From NCBI GenBank assembly GCA_016858145.1, contig JAEHOE010000047.1:434001-498000 (forward strand): a stretch of DNA of 64,000 nucleotides. The letters run 5' to 3'. This DNA comes from Edaphochlamys debaryana (Eukaryota; Chlorophyta; Chlorophyceae; Chlamydomonadales). The notes beneath the pieces are model-generated. The model worked only from the letters and a program-made list of their open reading frames with translations, was not told the DNA's origin and did not search any database. The position numbers and the translations under genes are program-made. Position 1 is the first letter of the stretch, and each line of letters begins with the position of its first letter. Below are positions 11,005 through 22,480 of the stretch, in pieces.

Positions 11005-14000
11005 ATGACCTCCATGTTTGTGGTCAAGCGCGATGGCCGGTCGGAGCCGGTCATGTTCGACAAGATTACGGCCCGCATTGTCAAGCTGGCCTACGGGCTG
11101 AACCCAGACTTCTGTGACGCGGTGGGGCTTGGCGTCCGGCCGTCTGCCCGGGCTGTCGCGACGTTCCCGCCAGTCCCGCCACCGGCGCTTGACAGCCCCC
11201 GCTGCCCCGTCTCAGGTGCTGGTCGCCCAGAAGGTCGCTGGTGGTGTGTACAAGGGTGTCACCACCACTGAGCTCGACGAGCTCGCCGCGGAGACGGCTG
11301 CCGCGCTGACCTCGACGCACCCCGACTATGCCATCGTGAGTGCGCGAGCCGAGCCTCGCACACGGGGCTTGCCTCCTTGTCCTGAGTAATTGCCCAGGCT
11401 TGTCGCGATGGGAGTTGGGGCCTCGGGCTGCGCCTCGCTGAAGCTCGGTCTCGCGCCATGCCTGCAGCTTGCCGCGCGAATTGCGGTGTCCAACCTGCAC
11501 AAGAACACGAACAAGTCCTTCAGCCAGACGTGAGTATGGGGGGGTCTGGAGTGCGTGTCGACAGCTGCGGCAACGAGGCTGGCGGTCAAGGGTACAGGCC
11601 GCCAAGCTGGGGTGCAAGTCAAAGCTCCTGACGTGGCTCCGTGCCCAGCCCTGTTTCCCTACCTGTCTTCACCCGGCGCCCATCAGCACCGTGATAGCCC
11701 GACCCCACAGCACGCTATCACTTGCCTTATGCTTTTGGCAACCTTGCCACGTAACTACTTGGCTAGCCCCTAACGTAATCCCTCCTCTCGGTCTCCTCCC
11801 TGCCTCGGCCCCCTCCATAGCATCGAGAAGCTGCGCAAGTACAAGAACCCGCGCAACGGCGAGGAGGCCGCCCTGATCGCGGAGGACGTGTACGACATCA
11901 TTATGCAGGTGGGCGGGTTGCCCTGCCGGCTGCCTTGCGGGCCAGTGTCTCTACCACGCCTTGGCTGGGGAGCACCTTCCTACGCGGCTGCGTCCCATGT
12001 CCGCCTTGCGCCCTTCACACCTCCGCCGTCCTGCCTGCCCACCCGCCTGCCCACCCGCTTACCCTCTCCGCTTCAGAACGCCGAGCGGCTCAACAGCGAG
12101 ATCCGCTACGACCGCGACTTTGACTACGACTACTTTGGCTTCAAGACCCTGGAGCGCTCCTACCTGCTGCGCATCGACGGCCAGGTGTGTGCGGTGTGTG
12201 CGAGGCTGCGGAGCGGTGGGGTGGGGTCGTCGTTGAGGGTCGGTAGCTGGTAGCGACAGCAGTTCCGAGCCCCTGTATGGCGGGAGGGCGTGGCGCACCC
12301 GTCCAATGCATTTACCACGTGACCAGTCTACTCCCCTCCTCTCGGCCCCGCTCTCCCGCTGCGCAGGTGATTGAGCGGCCGCAGCAGATGCTGATGCGTG
12401 TGGCCGTTGGCATCCACAAGCAGGACATCGACAGGTGGGGCAGACTTGCGTCGCGTCGCGTCACGTCGTGTGCAGTCTGCGGGCACGCTCCTCCCCTCCT
12501 CGAGGTCTCACAACTGTTATCGGTGGCAGGCCCTCGCTTCGCACCGAGCTGCCCTCCGTTACACCCGTGCTGTTCCTCACCTCACTCTCCCTCCCCATGC
12601 CCCCCCGCCCCCTCCCGCACAGCGCCATCTCGACCTACCACGCCATGTCGGAGCGCATGTTCACGCACGCCTCGCCCACGCTCTTCAACAGCGGCACGCC
12701 CCGCCCCCAGCTCTCCTCGTGCTTCCTGGTGGCCATGCGGGACGACTCGATCGACGGCATCTACGACACGCTCAAGGCGAGTGGGGGCCAGAGAGGGGAC
12801 GAGTCTGTGCTTTTGGGGGTTGTTGTGATGGGCGCTCGTCTGTGCGCTTTGGCGGAGGGCGCAGGGGCATTCGGGGGCCCCTTTGAGCCTTGCCCTAACC
12901 ATCCGTCTCATCCTCTCCACCGCCTCTTGACCCATCGCCTCTTGACCCACCACAGGAGTGCGCCGTGATCTCCAAGTCGGCGGGCGGCATTGGCCTGTCG
13001 ATCCACAACATCCGCGCCACTGGGTCGTACATCCGCGGCACCAACGGCACCTCGAACGGCATTGTGCCCATGCTGCGCGTCTTCAACGACACGGCCCGCT
13101 ACGTGGACCAGGTGCGGACCCGGACCCCGCTGGGCCTCACCGGGACCCCGCTGGGCCCCTCCGGGACCCTACTGGGCGCGCAGCTGTACCGTTGCTCATG
13201 GTAGCACGCGCGTGGGGTACAGAGTCTTCCAGACTAGCAAAGCTTGTCACTGGGGTATGCCACCTCCCTAGTATGAACCCAGCGTTCGATGGCTTGGCTG
13301 CCTGTATCACGTACTGCCCGCCTCCCAACCGCACCATCCCTGTCGCCTCCCTGTCTCCCCGTGCCGTGCTGCAGGGCGGCGGCAAGCGCAAGGGCGCGTT
13401 CGCCATCTACATGGAGCCCTGGCACGCGGACGTGTTTGACTTCCTGGACCTGCGCAAGAACCACGGCAAGGAGGAGGCGCGCGCCCGCGACCTCTTCTAC
13501 GGCCTGTGGATCCCCGACCTGTTCATGGAGGTGGGGCGGGCGGGCTGAGGGGAGGGCGGAAGGGCGCTTGGGGAGGCTGCAGGTGGCTGGGCTTGTGGGA
13601 TTGGGGTTGCCACGGCCTGAGGGCCTTCCACAATTAGCAGCGAGAGCGGTCTCCGGCCGTGCCCCACTCCATGCGCAACGCCGCTGACCCCGGTCCGTTG
13701 CTCCACCGCTCCGCAGCGCGTGGAGAAGGACCAGGAGTGGTCGCTCTTCTGCCCCAATGAGGCGCACGGGCTGGCCGAGTGCTGGGGCGAGAAGTTCACG
13801 GAGCTCTACACCAAGTTCGAGCGCGAGGGCCGCGCGCGCAAGGTGGTGCGCGCGCAGCAGCTGTGGTTCGCCATCCTGGAGGCCCAGGTGCGTGTGCTGG
13901 GGGTGGGGGCGGGGTTCGTGTGTGTCCGGGGGGAGCGGAGCCGGGTTGCGATGCCGCAGGACTGGTTACGCCTTTTATGGGTGACGGCTTATGGGGCATT

Positions 14001-17000
14001 TGCATGCTGGCCGCAAGCATGGTGTTTTGTGAGTTAAAGTAAAAGTCATCGAGAGTGTCCGTTTGACCCGCTCCTCTCGACGTTTGCCCCCGCCCCCCCA
14101 GGTGGAGACCGGCAACCCGTACATGCTGTACAAGGACGCCTGCAACAGCAAGTCCAACCAGCAGAACCTGGGCACCATCAAGTGCTCCAACCTGTGCACC
14201 GAGATCGTCGAGTACACCGAGTGAGTGCGAGTACAGCCCCAAGCACATGCACACTCCGCGGTACTATAGGAGGGGTGACGCCGAGGGCATGAGAGGGGCT
14301 CGGGATTTCCCTTCCAAGCAACGTCTGACGTCCTTGGCCCCCACACCCACCTTCCCGCAGCGCCGAGGAGACGGCCGTGTGCAACCTGGCCTCGATCGCG
14401 CTGCCCCGCTTCGTGCGCGAGCGCGGCGCGAGCGCGGGCTGGGAGTCGAAGAAGCTGGTCGGCTCGCTGGACGCCGCCAACCGCTACTTCGACTTCGACC
14501 GCCTCATCGAGATGACCAAGGTGCGCACGGCATACGGCGGCGCTCTGCCTCCCCCGCCCTGCCATGCTCAATGCCTGTCCTGTCTGCCAACGCCTGCCAG
14601 ACACGTCTCCCGTCCTTGCCATGCGCGCCTGACCTCCTGACCTGCCGCTGTGCTGACGATTCGTTGCCCCCTCGTAACCTTGCCTTGCAGATGGTGACCC
14701 GCAACCTGAACAAGATCATCGACGTCAACTACTACCCCCACCCCAAGGCGCAGCGCTCCAACATGCGCCACCGCCCCATCGGCCTGGGCGTGCAGGTGGG
14801 CGTCGCATTGGGCCGCAGCGGGGTGCAGGCCGGTGGCGTTACCTGGCAGGCAGTCACGGTAACCGGACGCGGAACCAAACCAATCTTGCGCTTGAAACAT
14901 TGCAAGGGACCCCTAGGAGGTGATGCCTCCGCGGCCTGGATATTGACCGGTGCACGTGCACATCCCCTGGCCCTCGCTTCCTCTCCTCAACCTTCCTCCA
15001 CCCTTCACCCCCTCCCCCCCCAGGGCCTGGCCGACGCCTTCATCCTGCTGGGCATGGCCTTCGACTCCCCCGAGGCAGCAGAGCTCAACCGCCAGGTGCG
15101 TATGTGGGCGTGGGCCCCGGGAGGGCTGCCGTTGTTGAGGGTTGTTGTTGCCCTTAATGGTGCTGCTTTTGCCGCCACGGGGCGTGGTCCGCCGAGCCAC
15201 GGGCCTTGCCCTGCTGGTGCTCGCGCTTGTGCACGCGTCTGAGAGCTGTGTCCCAGGGCTGTGTCTTGGGCAGCCGCATGTTACGCGGACTTGTCATGCC
15301 TCCCGCCCCTCTGCCCCCGCAGATCCACGAGTGCATCTACTACGCCGCCCTGTGCGCCTCGAACGAGCTGGCGCAGCGCGACGGCACCTACGAGACGTAC
15401 GCGGGCTCGCCCGTGTCGCAGGGCAAGCTGCAGATGGACATGTGGGACGTCAAGCCCTCGGGCGTCGGCGGCCGGTGAGGCGGCCCCTGGGCGGACGGGC
15501 GGCGTGGCTCGAGTGCGCTGCAGGGCAGGGCAGGGCTAATATACGAGAATTGCATGCAGTTGCTGACAGGCTGTGCCCGTGCTATTCCTGCCGCCCTCCC
15601 CCCCACCAGCTGCGACTGGGAGTCTCTCCGCAACGCCATTGCGCAGCACGGCGTGCGCAACTCGCTGCTGGTGGCGCCCATGCCCACCGCCTCGACCTCG
15701 CAGATCCTGGGCAACAACGAGGTGAGGGTTTTTGGACGGAACGACTGCAGTGCACAAGGAGGACCCGCTCACATGCGCTACCGCACCTGCTCGCACTCAG
15801 CTGCCTGATACCCCTACTACAGCTGGCCTGTCCGCGCCTTGAGCCCCACCCATCGCCCCTCTTCGCTCTTCCCCCAGTGCTTCGAGCCCTACACCTCCAA
15901 CATCTACGTCCGCCGCGTGCTGTCGGGCGAGTTCACCGTTGTGAACCAGCACCTGCTGCACGACCTCAACCGCATGGGCATCTGGAGCGCCGACCTCAAG
16001 AACGAGCTGGTGAGCCCCGGCAGCCTGCTCCTGTCCGTCCGCTCCTGGCGCCCGCTTCTCCTTGCCTGTATGCTGTGCATGCTGTGTGCGGTGTGTTCAG
16101 GGCAAGGGCCTGGGTTGCAACATCTGACGTCGCTCTCGCCAGTCCCGCCACACGCTTCTTCCTCACCCCCTTTCTTTGTTCTCCCCCTCTATTCCTCACC
16201 CCTCCCCTCCCAGGTGGCCGCCAACGGCTCGGTCCTGGAGCTGGACATCCCCGACAACCTCAAGGCGCTGTACAAGACGGTGTGGGAGATCAAGCAGCGC
16301 ACGCTGGTGGACATGGCCGCCGACCGGTGAGCGTAAGGGTCACGCGGGAGTCCGTTATATGCACGCCCCCCTCGCCCAGGCCCGCACTCAATCCACACCA
16401 CACGCCCATCCCTTGCCTCATCAACCGCTCTGGACCCGCCCTCGCGCTTGCTCTATGCACCCTACCAGTCCTACCGCAGTCTGTACTTCACACCCTTTGC
16501 CCCGCCTTGCACCAGCCCGAATGCTCAAACCGCTGCGTCCCCATCCCCCTCCCCACCCGCAGCGGCGCCTACATCGACCAGTCCCAGTCGTTCAACGTCT
16601 TCATGCCCGACCCCAACTTCGGCAAGCTCACGTCGCTGCACTTCTACGCCTGGCGCAAGGGCCTCAAGACCGGCATGTACTACCTGCGCACCAAGTGAGG
16701 CGTTGAGGCCCCGCGCGGGGTTATCGTGGGGGCACTGCATTGTGCATGCAAGGGCGCTTAGTCATTGGTTAGTTCGCTTTCCCACCAGCCGCTACGGTAC
16801 TTTTAACACGACAATCGAGCGCTTTGCGCCTAGTAGCCGACCGCACTCACCTCCCCAACTACCCGCTTTTCCTTCCCACAACCCAGGGCCGCCGCGGACG
16901 CCATCAAGTTCACGGTGGACCAGCAGGCGCTGTCCAAGAAGAAGGCGCAGAACAGCACCTCTGGGGCCGCGATGAACACGGCCGCCTTCGCCAAGCTGCC

Positions 17001-17220
17001 GGCGGGCGCCATCACGCCCTCGGCCTCGATCACCTCGGCCGCCGCCACGCTGCCGTCGACCTCGACAACCCCTGCCGTGTCCGGCGGCGGCGCCGCGGCC
17101 GTGGCCGCCGCCAGCGAGCGCCGCGCCGCCCAGCTTGCCCAGCTGGAGCGGGAGGCTCAGCTGGCGCAGATGGTGTGCTCGCTGGAGAACAAGGACGCCT
17201 GCCTCATGTGCGGCTCTTAA
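11005..17220 (+). CDS. RNR1: Ribonucleoside-diphosphate reductase large subunit (class I)
   Basis: Twenty exons give 876 residues: 11005-11121, 11216-11335, 11468-11529, 11821-11908, 12077-12184, 12367-12434, 12623-12776, 12956-13111, 13375-13530, 13717-13887, 14102-14220, 14361-14520, 14691-14795, 15024-15095, 15323-15474, 15610-15721, 15878-16009, 16214-16326, 16563-16694, 16887-17220. The enzyme reduces NDPs to dNDPs. An N-terminal ATP-cone ([16 protein letters not shown]) is the allosteric activity site. Catalytic residues are present: Cys221 (QLSSCF), Asn430-Cys432-Glu434 (SNLCTE) and Cys447 (AVCNLAS), plus the family signatures SKSAGGIG and [18 protein letters not shown]. The C-terminal redox pair CLMCGS closes the chain after an Ala/Ser/Thr-rich linker (about residues 790-845), which is longer than usual. 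Intron 7 uses a GC donor (AAG/GCGAGT). Partner small subunit R2 is not in the window. Confidence 0.97.
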
Positions 17221-17332
17221 GCGGCTGCGTGTGCCGCTCTTGGACCTGCCTCACGTACGGCTCTTAGGTGGCTCGACCCGGCGGAGAGTGTGGCGGCGGC
17301 GGCGGGAGCGGCTGCCTCGTGTGCTGCTCTGA
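17200..17332 (+). repeat. Degenerate repeats of the RNR 3'-terminal codons
   Basis: The last 21 coding bases (17200-17220, encoding CLMCGS and stop) recur with a few substitutions at 17247-17267 and 17312-17332. In the second and third copies the same GGTGGCTCGACC string follows. Spacings are 47 and 65 bp. The second and third copies lie in the 3' UTR. Confidence 0.7.
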
Positions 17333-18122
17333 GGTGGCTCGACCACGGCCCGGCGGTGAGGAGGCTGAAGGTCGACGCACCGAAGCCGGGGCAGGGAGTG
17401 GGGCGGTGCGGCCCGGCTCGGAGCTTTAGGATTCATTGCTGGCTGTTGACGCGAAGCACAGCCCACACGTTTTGCGGCGGCGAGTGTGTGAGCGCGGACG
17501 GGCGGACGACGCAGCGGCACCGGACACCGCGCCCCGAAGGGGCCTTGTGGCCACCGCAAGGGGCGCTGGCGTAGAGGTGCAGCCAAGTGACGGGGTGGGA
17601 TGGACTGAGCGAGCGGGGCAGTGTAGCATGCACATGCTAGTTCTAATGGCCATGGACTGGGTGTGGGGGTAACTTGACGGTGACAGCGTATGATGGGACG
17701 CGGGCAGGGCAGGGGCAGAGTGTCCGCGGTTTGACCGCGGTGGGTGGAGCATGCGTAGCTGTGTGGCGGGCTTTCGTTGTGTGGCCCCCTTGACTTCGGC
17801 CAATGCTGACGAGGGGGCGGCTCTTTCCTTGTCAGGGCAGTCCGGACCGGGGTTCCTTGGATAAGCGCCTTGCCTGCCTTGCGGCAAGGGCCGCGTTGCC
17901 GGGAGCTTCGGAGCGCATACACCTAACACACCATCTCTTAGACGCCTGTGTGTGGGCCAGACGTTCCATCTTAATCTTTCCAACTAGACCCTTCTCGCTC
18001 GTTGCTGTATTTTAGTGAGTTGCATCGGAAGGGACCTCTTCTTCTTGTGCGAAGGGTGTAGGGATGCAGGAGCGGGTGTAGCATAAGGACATGCCACATT
18101 GCATGCCCGGGGCCATGGCCCC

Positions 18123-18127
18123 TGTAA
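18123..18127 (+). promoter_or_regulatory. Candidate poly(A) signal TGTAA
   Basis: First plus-strand TGTAA after the RNR stop, about 900 nt downstream. A second is at 18285-18289. This would imply a long 3' UTR, common in volvocine genes. Confidence 0.35.
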
Positions 18128-18510
18128 GGTCGTCACCTGAATCCTTCGACACTTCGACGCTCCCCCTTCCCGTGTCCCCTTCTCCCCCCCATTCCCGTGT
18201 CCCATTCTCGGGGCCCCTCACCCGCACAGATGCAGCTTCAAGTGAACGCGCACGGGGCCACGCTCCGGGGCCATAGCCCCTCCCTGTAAGGTCTCACGGC
18301 TCGCCCTTCCCCTGCCCACCCGCCAGCCCATATCTCCTGGCGTCCTGGGGACCCAAAGCTAGCGGCTGCACTGGGAAACGGGATGGGAGTCTGTGATCCC
18401 CCTCACGTCTCGCCCAAAGCGTCCCGTGACGTGCAGAAAGCCGGAGAGCGGCATCCCACGCTCGCGGAATGCAATTGGCACCATGCGGCACCTCCTGATT
18501 GGCACAGACC

Positions 18511-18529
18511 AATAATAATAATAATAATA
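18511..18529 (+). repeat. AAT trinucleotide microsatellite
   Basis: Six consecutive AAT units in an otherwise GC-rich intergenic stretch, about 330 bp before the PLAC8 gene start. Confidence 0.95.
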
Positions 18530-18859
18530 GCTACGCAACGGGCGAACCCGTGCGTGCAGGTGCGTGCCCCACTTCGGGGTGAAGGGGGCGGGGCAGAATC
18601 AACGCCCCGCCACCGGCCACTTCCTAGGCCGCACCGGCACAGACCACATATTGCTGATGGCAATGATGAGGATTGGGACCGGACTGACTCACAACCAATC
18701 GAAGTCCACATAGACTCTGACTTTGTACGGCGGCGGCAGAGTTTGGCCTTACTGGGGCCATTATGGGGACGCTGACTTAGAAAGAACTAACAGCTGCAAA
18801 GAAATATCGACCTAGAAATATACCATCAGCTCTAAGCACCTAGGCACACCGAAAGCACT

Positions 18860-20483
18860 ATGGCGGCTCCCCAAGCCCTCGATGGCATGTTCTCCACTGG
18901 GTTCTGCTCCTGCTGCTCTCATCCTGGAGGATGCGGTCTCTGCTGTAAGTGAGGAGCTGGGACCATATATATAGATGCCAGAGGCAGACAAGCGGACGCT
19001 GGCGGACGCTCCGGCAATATGACTTTCTAGCGGACAACTCGTCGGACCGCAGGTTTCGTGTGCTGCTGTTCGTGCTGTCAGTTCGGCAAGAACGTCCAGA
19101 TGGTCGGCAAGGTCAGTGGTCTGGGGCTCGGTAGACCGAGTCAGCCCGCGAGCCGACTTGCGACTGAACCCAGTGTCATATATATTCAGAGTGCCCCAGC
19201 GATTGCTTATATAACAGCAAGGTTGTTCGTGAGTGTCCGCCTCTGGAGGCTGGTCGGCGACAGTTCGTCGAGTCGTTGTGAACTTTAGGCCGAGCTGAGG
19301 CTCCTCGGCAGACAACAAGCAGCGACTATGCTCTGCATGTCAGCTGTGAGCGTTTATATAGCTGGAGGACTCGTCACTTTTGGCGGCGCCTGGGCGGGCT
19401 CGCATACGTGTCGGCAATGCATGTCATACTCCATCCTCTTCCCACCAGCGCCGGGGCTGCCGCCGCCTGAACTATGCAAAGAAATTTAGAACAAGTTGTG
19501 CCGTTATCAAATTGAGTCGGGCACGCCCAACTATGAGTCACCAACCAGTCGCAGCGGTGACATGTCCCCACCCAACCCCACCTGAGCGCGCACCAGGGCG
19601 CAGCCAGTCATGATCCCCAAGCTTACAACATCTCGAATGCCGCATGCAGGAAGCCTTCTGCGGTGGCAAGTTCGGAGCATTCTGGGGCCCGGCCACTTGC
19701 TACTTCCTGTCGACGCTCCCCGGCATCGCCACGTCGATTGTGACCGGCATCCCGGTCGGCGGCGTGCCCTGCATCTGCCACACGGGCACGCGCTCGTTCA
19801 TCCGTAACAAGTTCGGCATCGCGGTAAGTGGTCGGGACCTTTAGATTCCGTGCGCTGCACCCTTGCCGGGGTCCTGCCCGCACTGAATAGCCCAACTGCG
19901 CTCCACTTCCTGTCCACCTGTCACCCTGCCGCCCCGCTTGGCCGCCCTCCCGTCCCCCGACCCCAGGGCGACCCCTTCGGCGACTTCATCCTCACCTGGT
20001 GCTGCCCCCTCTGCGCGCTGTGCCAGGAGTCGCGCGAGATCATTATCCGCATGAAGAGTGAGTCCAGGCTCTAGCGCGTGTGTTAGGCCCCATCGTCCTG
20101 TCTTTGGGCACGCGCTTCGTTGGCACGCTAGCCGGGCAGCCGGTACGGACTCAAGCGCCCTGCTGCCAAGCCTAATACTGATGGGACCTGCTGCCAAGCC
20201 GTGCCTGCTGGTGGAGCGCGCCTGGACGAGCGTTCGTTGCGCGCATGCGTTCGCTCCCGCTTCATTTGAGTTCCCCGCCCAGGCCCTTAAGCGTCTCCCC
20301 CTCCCCCTCCGCCGCCGCTGCACGCCAGTGAACAAGACGGGCCAGGTGAAGCCCCTGATGGAGGGAACCGAGCACCCGGGCGCCAAGGACGCGGCGGCCC
20401 TGGGGGTCCCCGTCTCGGCGCTGCCGCCGCGGGCCGTGCCGCCGCAGGCCTACCCGCCCCCCGCCAGCGTCATGGAGAAGTGA
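18860..20483 (+). CDS. PLAC8-family Cys-rich protein
   Basis: Five GT-AG exons, 18860-18944, 19053-19111, 19650-19823, 19967-20057 and 20329-20483, give 187 residues. The N-terminus MAAPQALDGMFSTGFCSCCS and the following C-rich stretch, split between exons 1 and 2, match the PLAC8 start, which usually reads WxTGxxxCxxDxxxCxxxxxCPC. The middle has a hydrophobic Cys/Gly segment (CYFLSTLPGIATSIVTG). The domain ends with the hallmark CCPLCALCQESREI. The C-terminal 50 residues are a Pro/Ala-rich tail. Plant members (PCR/cell-number-regulator proteins) are plasma-membrane proteins tied to metal transport or organ size, and no specific role can be read here. AT-rich TATATA strings near 18965, 19177 and 19206 fall inside introns 1 and 2. 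Exon 1 is supported only by its Cys pattern, so the start is the least certain part. Confidence 0.85.
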
Positions 20484-21478
20484 GCAGCGGCGCACGGCAC
20501 ACAGCGCAAGACGTCGAGACGGTGCTCCCAAGAATGTGATGTGCACTCGACGTGCGTGGGCGACTTTCCGGGCGCAGGGTTGGCGGAAGCCAAGGGGCTG
20601 GCATGAGCAGGGGTCAACTGTACAGCAGCGTTTGCAAGGGGTGATCCTTACACGGGAGGAAGCTCATGTTAGCCGACAAGTCGTTTACTGAAGGAGCTGA
20701 GAAGGTCGAAAGCTGCCTTGCTCCGTTCGTCATGGAGTGTACTGCAGTCGATGCATGACTGCCCTGGCTGGGGCATATTCGGGGTTCCGGGCCTTGCTTG
20801 TGACGGGCCATACATCCCATCCTACCCAATCACCGCTGTCACCACATGCTGACGGTGTTGGACGAGGCCGTCCCAATCAAAGGTTGACATGCATGCATGT
20901 GGCTGGGCGGGGGTGTCAGGGGTGCTCGCGTGTGTGTTCAGGTCGTGTGAATGCGAGTCGCATTCAATGCATTTATGCGTTGTTGGCTCCAGCGTATGGT
21001 CTCTTTCTTCCTTGAGGTCGCTCTGGTGGCGTGAGCTTGTGTGGCGTGCAGTTCATCGTACGATTGTCCCTTACAGATGGGCCTCGAACCCCTGGCCCTG
21101 ACTTGGAAATCAGATCAAATCAGGGGTGACACCTGAAGCAAATAAACCGTTTCTTGTGTGTGCGCTTCTCGCGCTCTCTCTCTCTTCTCTGCGCTGTCCG
21201 TGTGGCTTCTACCGAGTCCATATCCCTGCGGGGTCATGAAATCTGCCTTGAAGGCCTCCCTGCCAGGAAGTTGCTGTCATGGGTCACTAGTGCGCCATCC
21301 CAAGGGTGTTGAGGGCCAAGGGTCTTGAGGGCCCATGAGAGCATTTCTCTGAGTTAACACTGGGCTTCGTCAGAGATGTGAATGATTGATCAGTCCACTG
21401 AGATCGTGGCAACCTCGATGGCATCTGGGATCCACCCAATATGCCCAATCCCTGTAAGCATTCATCCGTGCATTCCGG
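20484..21478. other. PLAC8 3' UTR and intergenic region
   Basis: No open frame with recognisable content. A T-arm-like GGTTCGA string near 21080 does not fold as a tRNA. The first TGTAA downstream of the PLAC8 stop is at 21453-21457, about 970 nt away, so the true 3' end is unclear. Confidence 0.5.
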
Positions 21479-22480
21479 GTGCGTGCCCCCCAACCCTGCG
21501 CCCGCAGCCCCCACGCGCCCCCACAGCCCCCAACGCGCTGCTGTGCTTTCAATGCACGCTGGCGGTACTCCTCGTCAGGGCGTGCGAAATGATGGGGGTC
21601 GTGCAGCTCCAGCCCTTGCGGTGGCCCATTGTGCGGGTGAGGAGCCGGGACACCAGACGGGGTAGGAACGAAACCCACAGACACCATGCCCCCAAACCCC
21701 TGGACACCCCGAACACCGACTGACCCGTACAGTGTACGACACTGGTGTGTGTACCTTCTTTCTTCCACGCAGATTGGCAGATGTGGCTCCCCGGTGTGCA
21801 CTGCGAACAGTGCTGCTATCTTCCTTTCGTTCTCGTGCAAGTTTCGATTCTGAGGGCTCTGCACGAAAGCCTTTTGGCAACTTTCGTGCAGGGGTCACGA
21901 AGGATTTCCCCCTGGGGACCCATGTTTCGTGCCCATGTACCGAAGGATTTGGCCCCTGCTGACCCCCTTTCGTGCGTTTGGGCCAAGCTGGGGAACACTT
22001 TCTGACAAGGTCTACCCGCACAAGGGTTCACGGTGTCAGTTGCACGCTCCCGGAGCGCTGCCACGCCAAGGAGACAGGGTTTACAGGGGGGTTGCTCGAC
22101 GGGGAACACTTCCCGACAAGGCAATCATGCTGACGCTGCACCGCACGGTGCCTCCTGTGTGCCCCCTGAGCTCTGCAAGGACAGGAATCAGGGTTCCTGT
22201 AGCGGGGAACACTTTCTGACGAGGGACCCTAGCGCAGGGCACGAAAGTGCCAGCTGCAACACGGCCTCCCAACCGCTTGTACCGAAACCGAAAGCCTGCG
22301 AAAGCCAACTTTCGTGCACATGTACCGAAAGCCACGGCCCCTGGAGGGGGTACTTTCGGTCACAGCCAAGAGCCAAGCCCCAGGAAGATAGCAGCACTGA
22401 CTGCGAAGGCGGGGAGGCTGCAGTGCACGACAGCGGGTTGGGGTTTGGCCGGCGGGCTGCATTGGACGACCAGGAAGGCT
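21479..22480 (+). pseudogene. Inverted partial duplicate of transporter copy 1 (exon 2, micro-exon, intron 3 start)
   Basis: On the plus strand, 21527-21636 (110 nt) reproduces exon 2 of the minus-strand transporter at 26141-26250. It encodes PNALLCFQCTLAVLLV and WPIVR with one Lys-to-Arg change. 21781-21793 reproduces the 13-nt micro-exon (25992-26004). The flanking intron sequence also matches: after the MITE, the string CGAAGGCGGGGAGGCTGCAGTGC corresponds to intron 3 of the parent. Splice sites of both exons are intact, but no first exon and no downstream exons are present, so it cannot encode a transporter. It is oriented opposite to the parent, about 4.5 kb away, so the two could pair as an inverted repeat. 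The MITE at 21808-22399 interrupts it. Confidence 0.85.
21808..22399. mobile_element. Non-autonomous hAT-like element (MITE), 592 bp
   Basis: The left end CAGTGCTGCTATCTTCCT is the perfect inverse of the right end, an 18-bp terminal inverted repeat. Both ends are flanked by the direct repeat ACTGCGAA (21800-21807 and 22400-22407), an 8-bp target-site duplication. An 8-bp duplication and ends starting CAGTG are typical of hAT transposons. No transposase frame is present. Inside, TTTCGTGC or its complement occurs six times (21861, 21882, 21925, 21968, 22239, 22310), clustered towards both ends like transposase-binding subterminal repeats. A 21-bp GGGGAACACTT-headed block occurs three times (21990, 22101, 22204). 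The paralogous intron at about 25990-25965 is the empty site, which confirms insertion. Confidence 0.93.

Larger units (their letters stand above)
17221..18859. other. RNR 3' UTR and intergenic region
   Basis: No gene recognised. It contains a GGGGCCAT(G/A)GCCCCT...CTGTAAGGT block twice, near 18105-18130 and 18268-18292. Each has a TGTAA that could end the RNR transcript. An AAT microsatellite lies at 18511-18529. Confidence 0.6.

Noticed and set aside
18960..19215. Three TATATA strings as promoters of the PLAC8 gene
   Set aside because: They fall after the Cys-rich exon that completes the PLAC8 motif, so they are intronic. A downstream alternative start cannot be excluded but would lose the first Cys cluster.
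21060..21130. Possible minus-strand tRNA with GGTTCGAGGCCC T-arm
   Set aside because: The anticodon-arm candidate has an 8-nt loop and mispairs, and no acceptor stem or D-arm can be drawn.
21453..21457. TGTAA as the PLAC8 poly(A) signal
   Set aside because: It is about 970 nt past the stop and borders the duplicated transporter fragment. Distance makes the assignment unsafe.
21990..22224. Threefold 21-bp block as a CRISPR-like array
   Set aside because: The copies are imperfect, unevenly spaced (111 and 103 bp), and lie inside a transposon in a eukaryotic genome.
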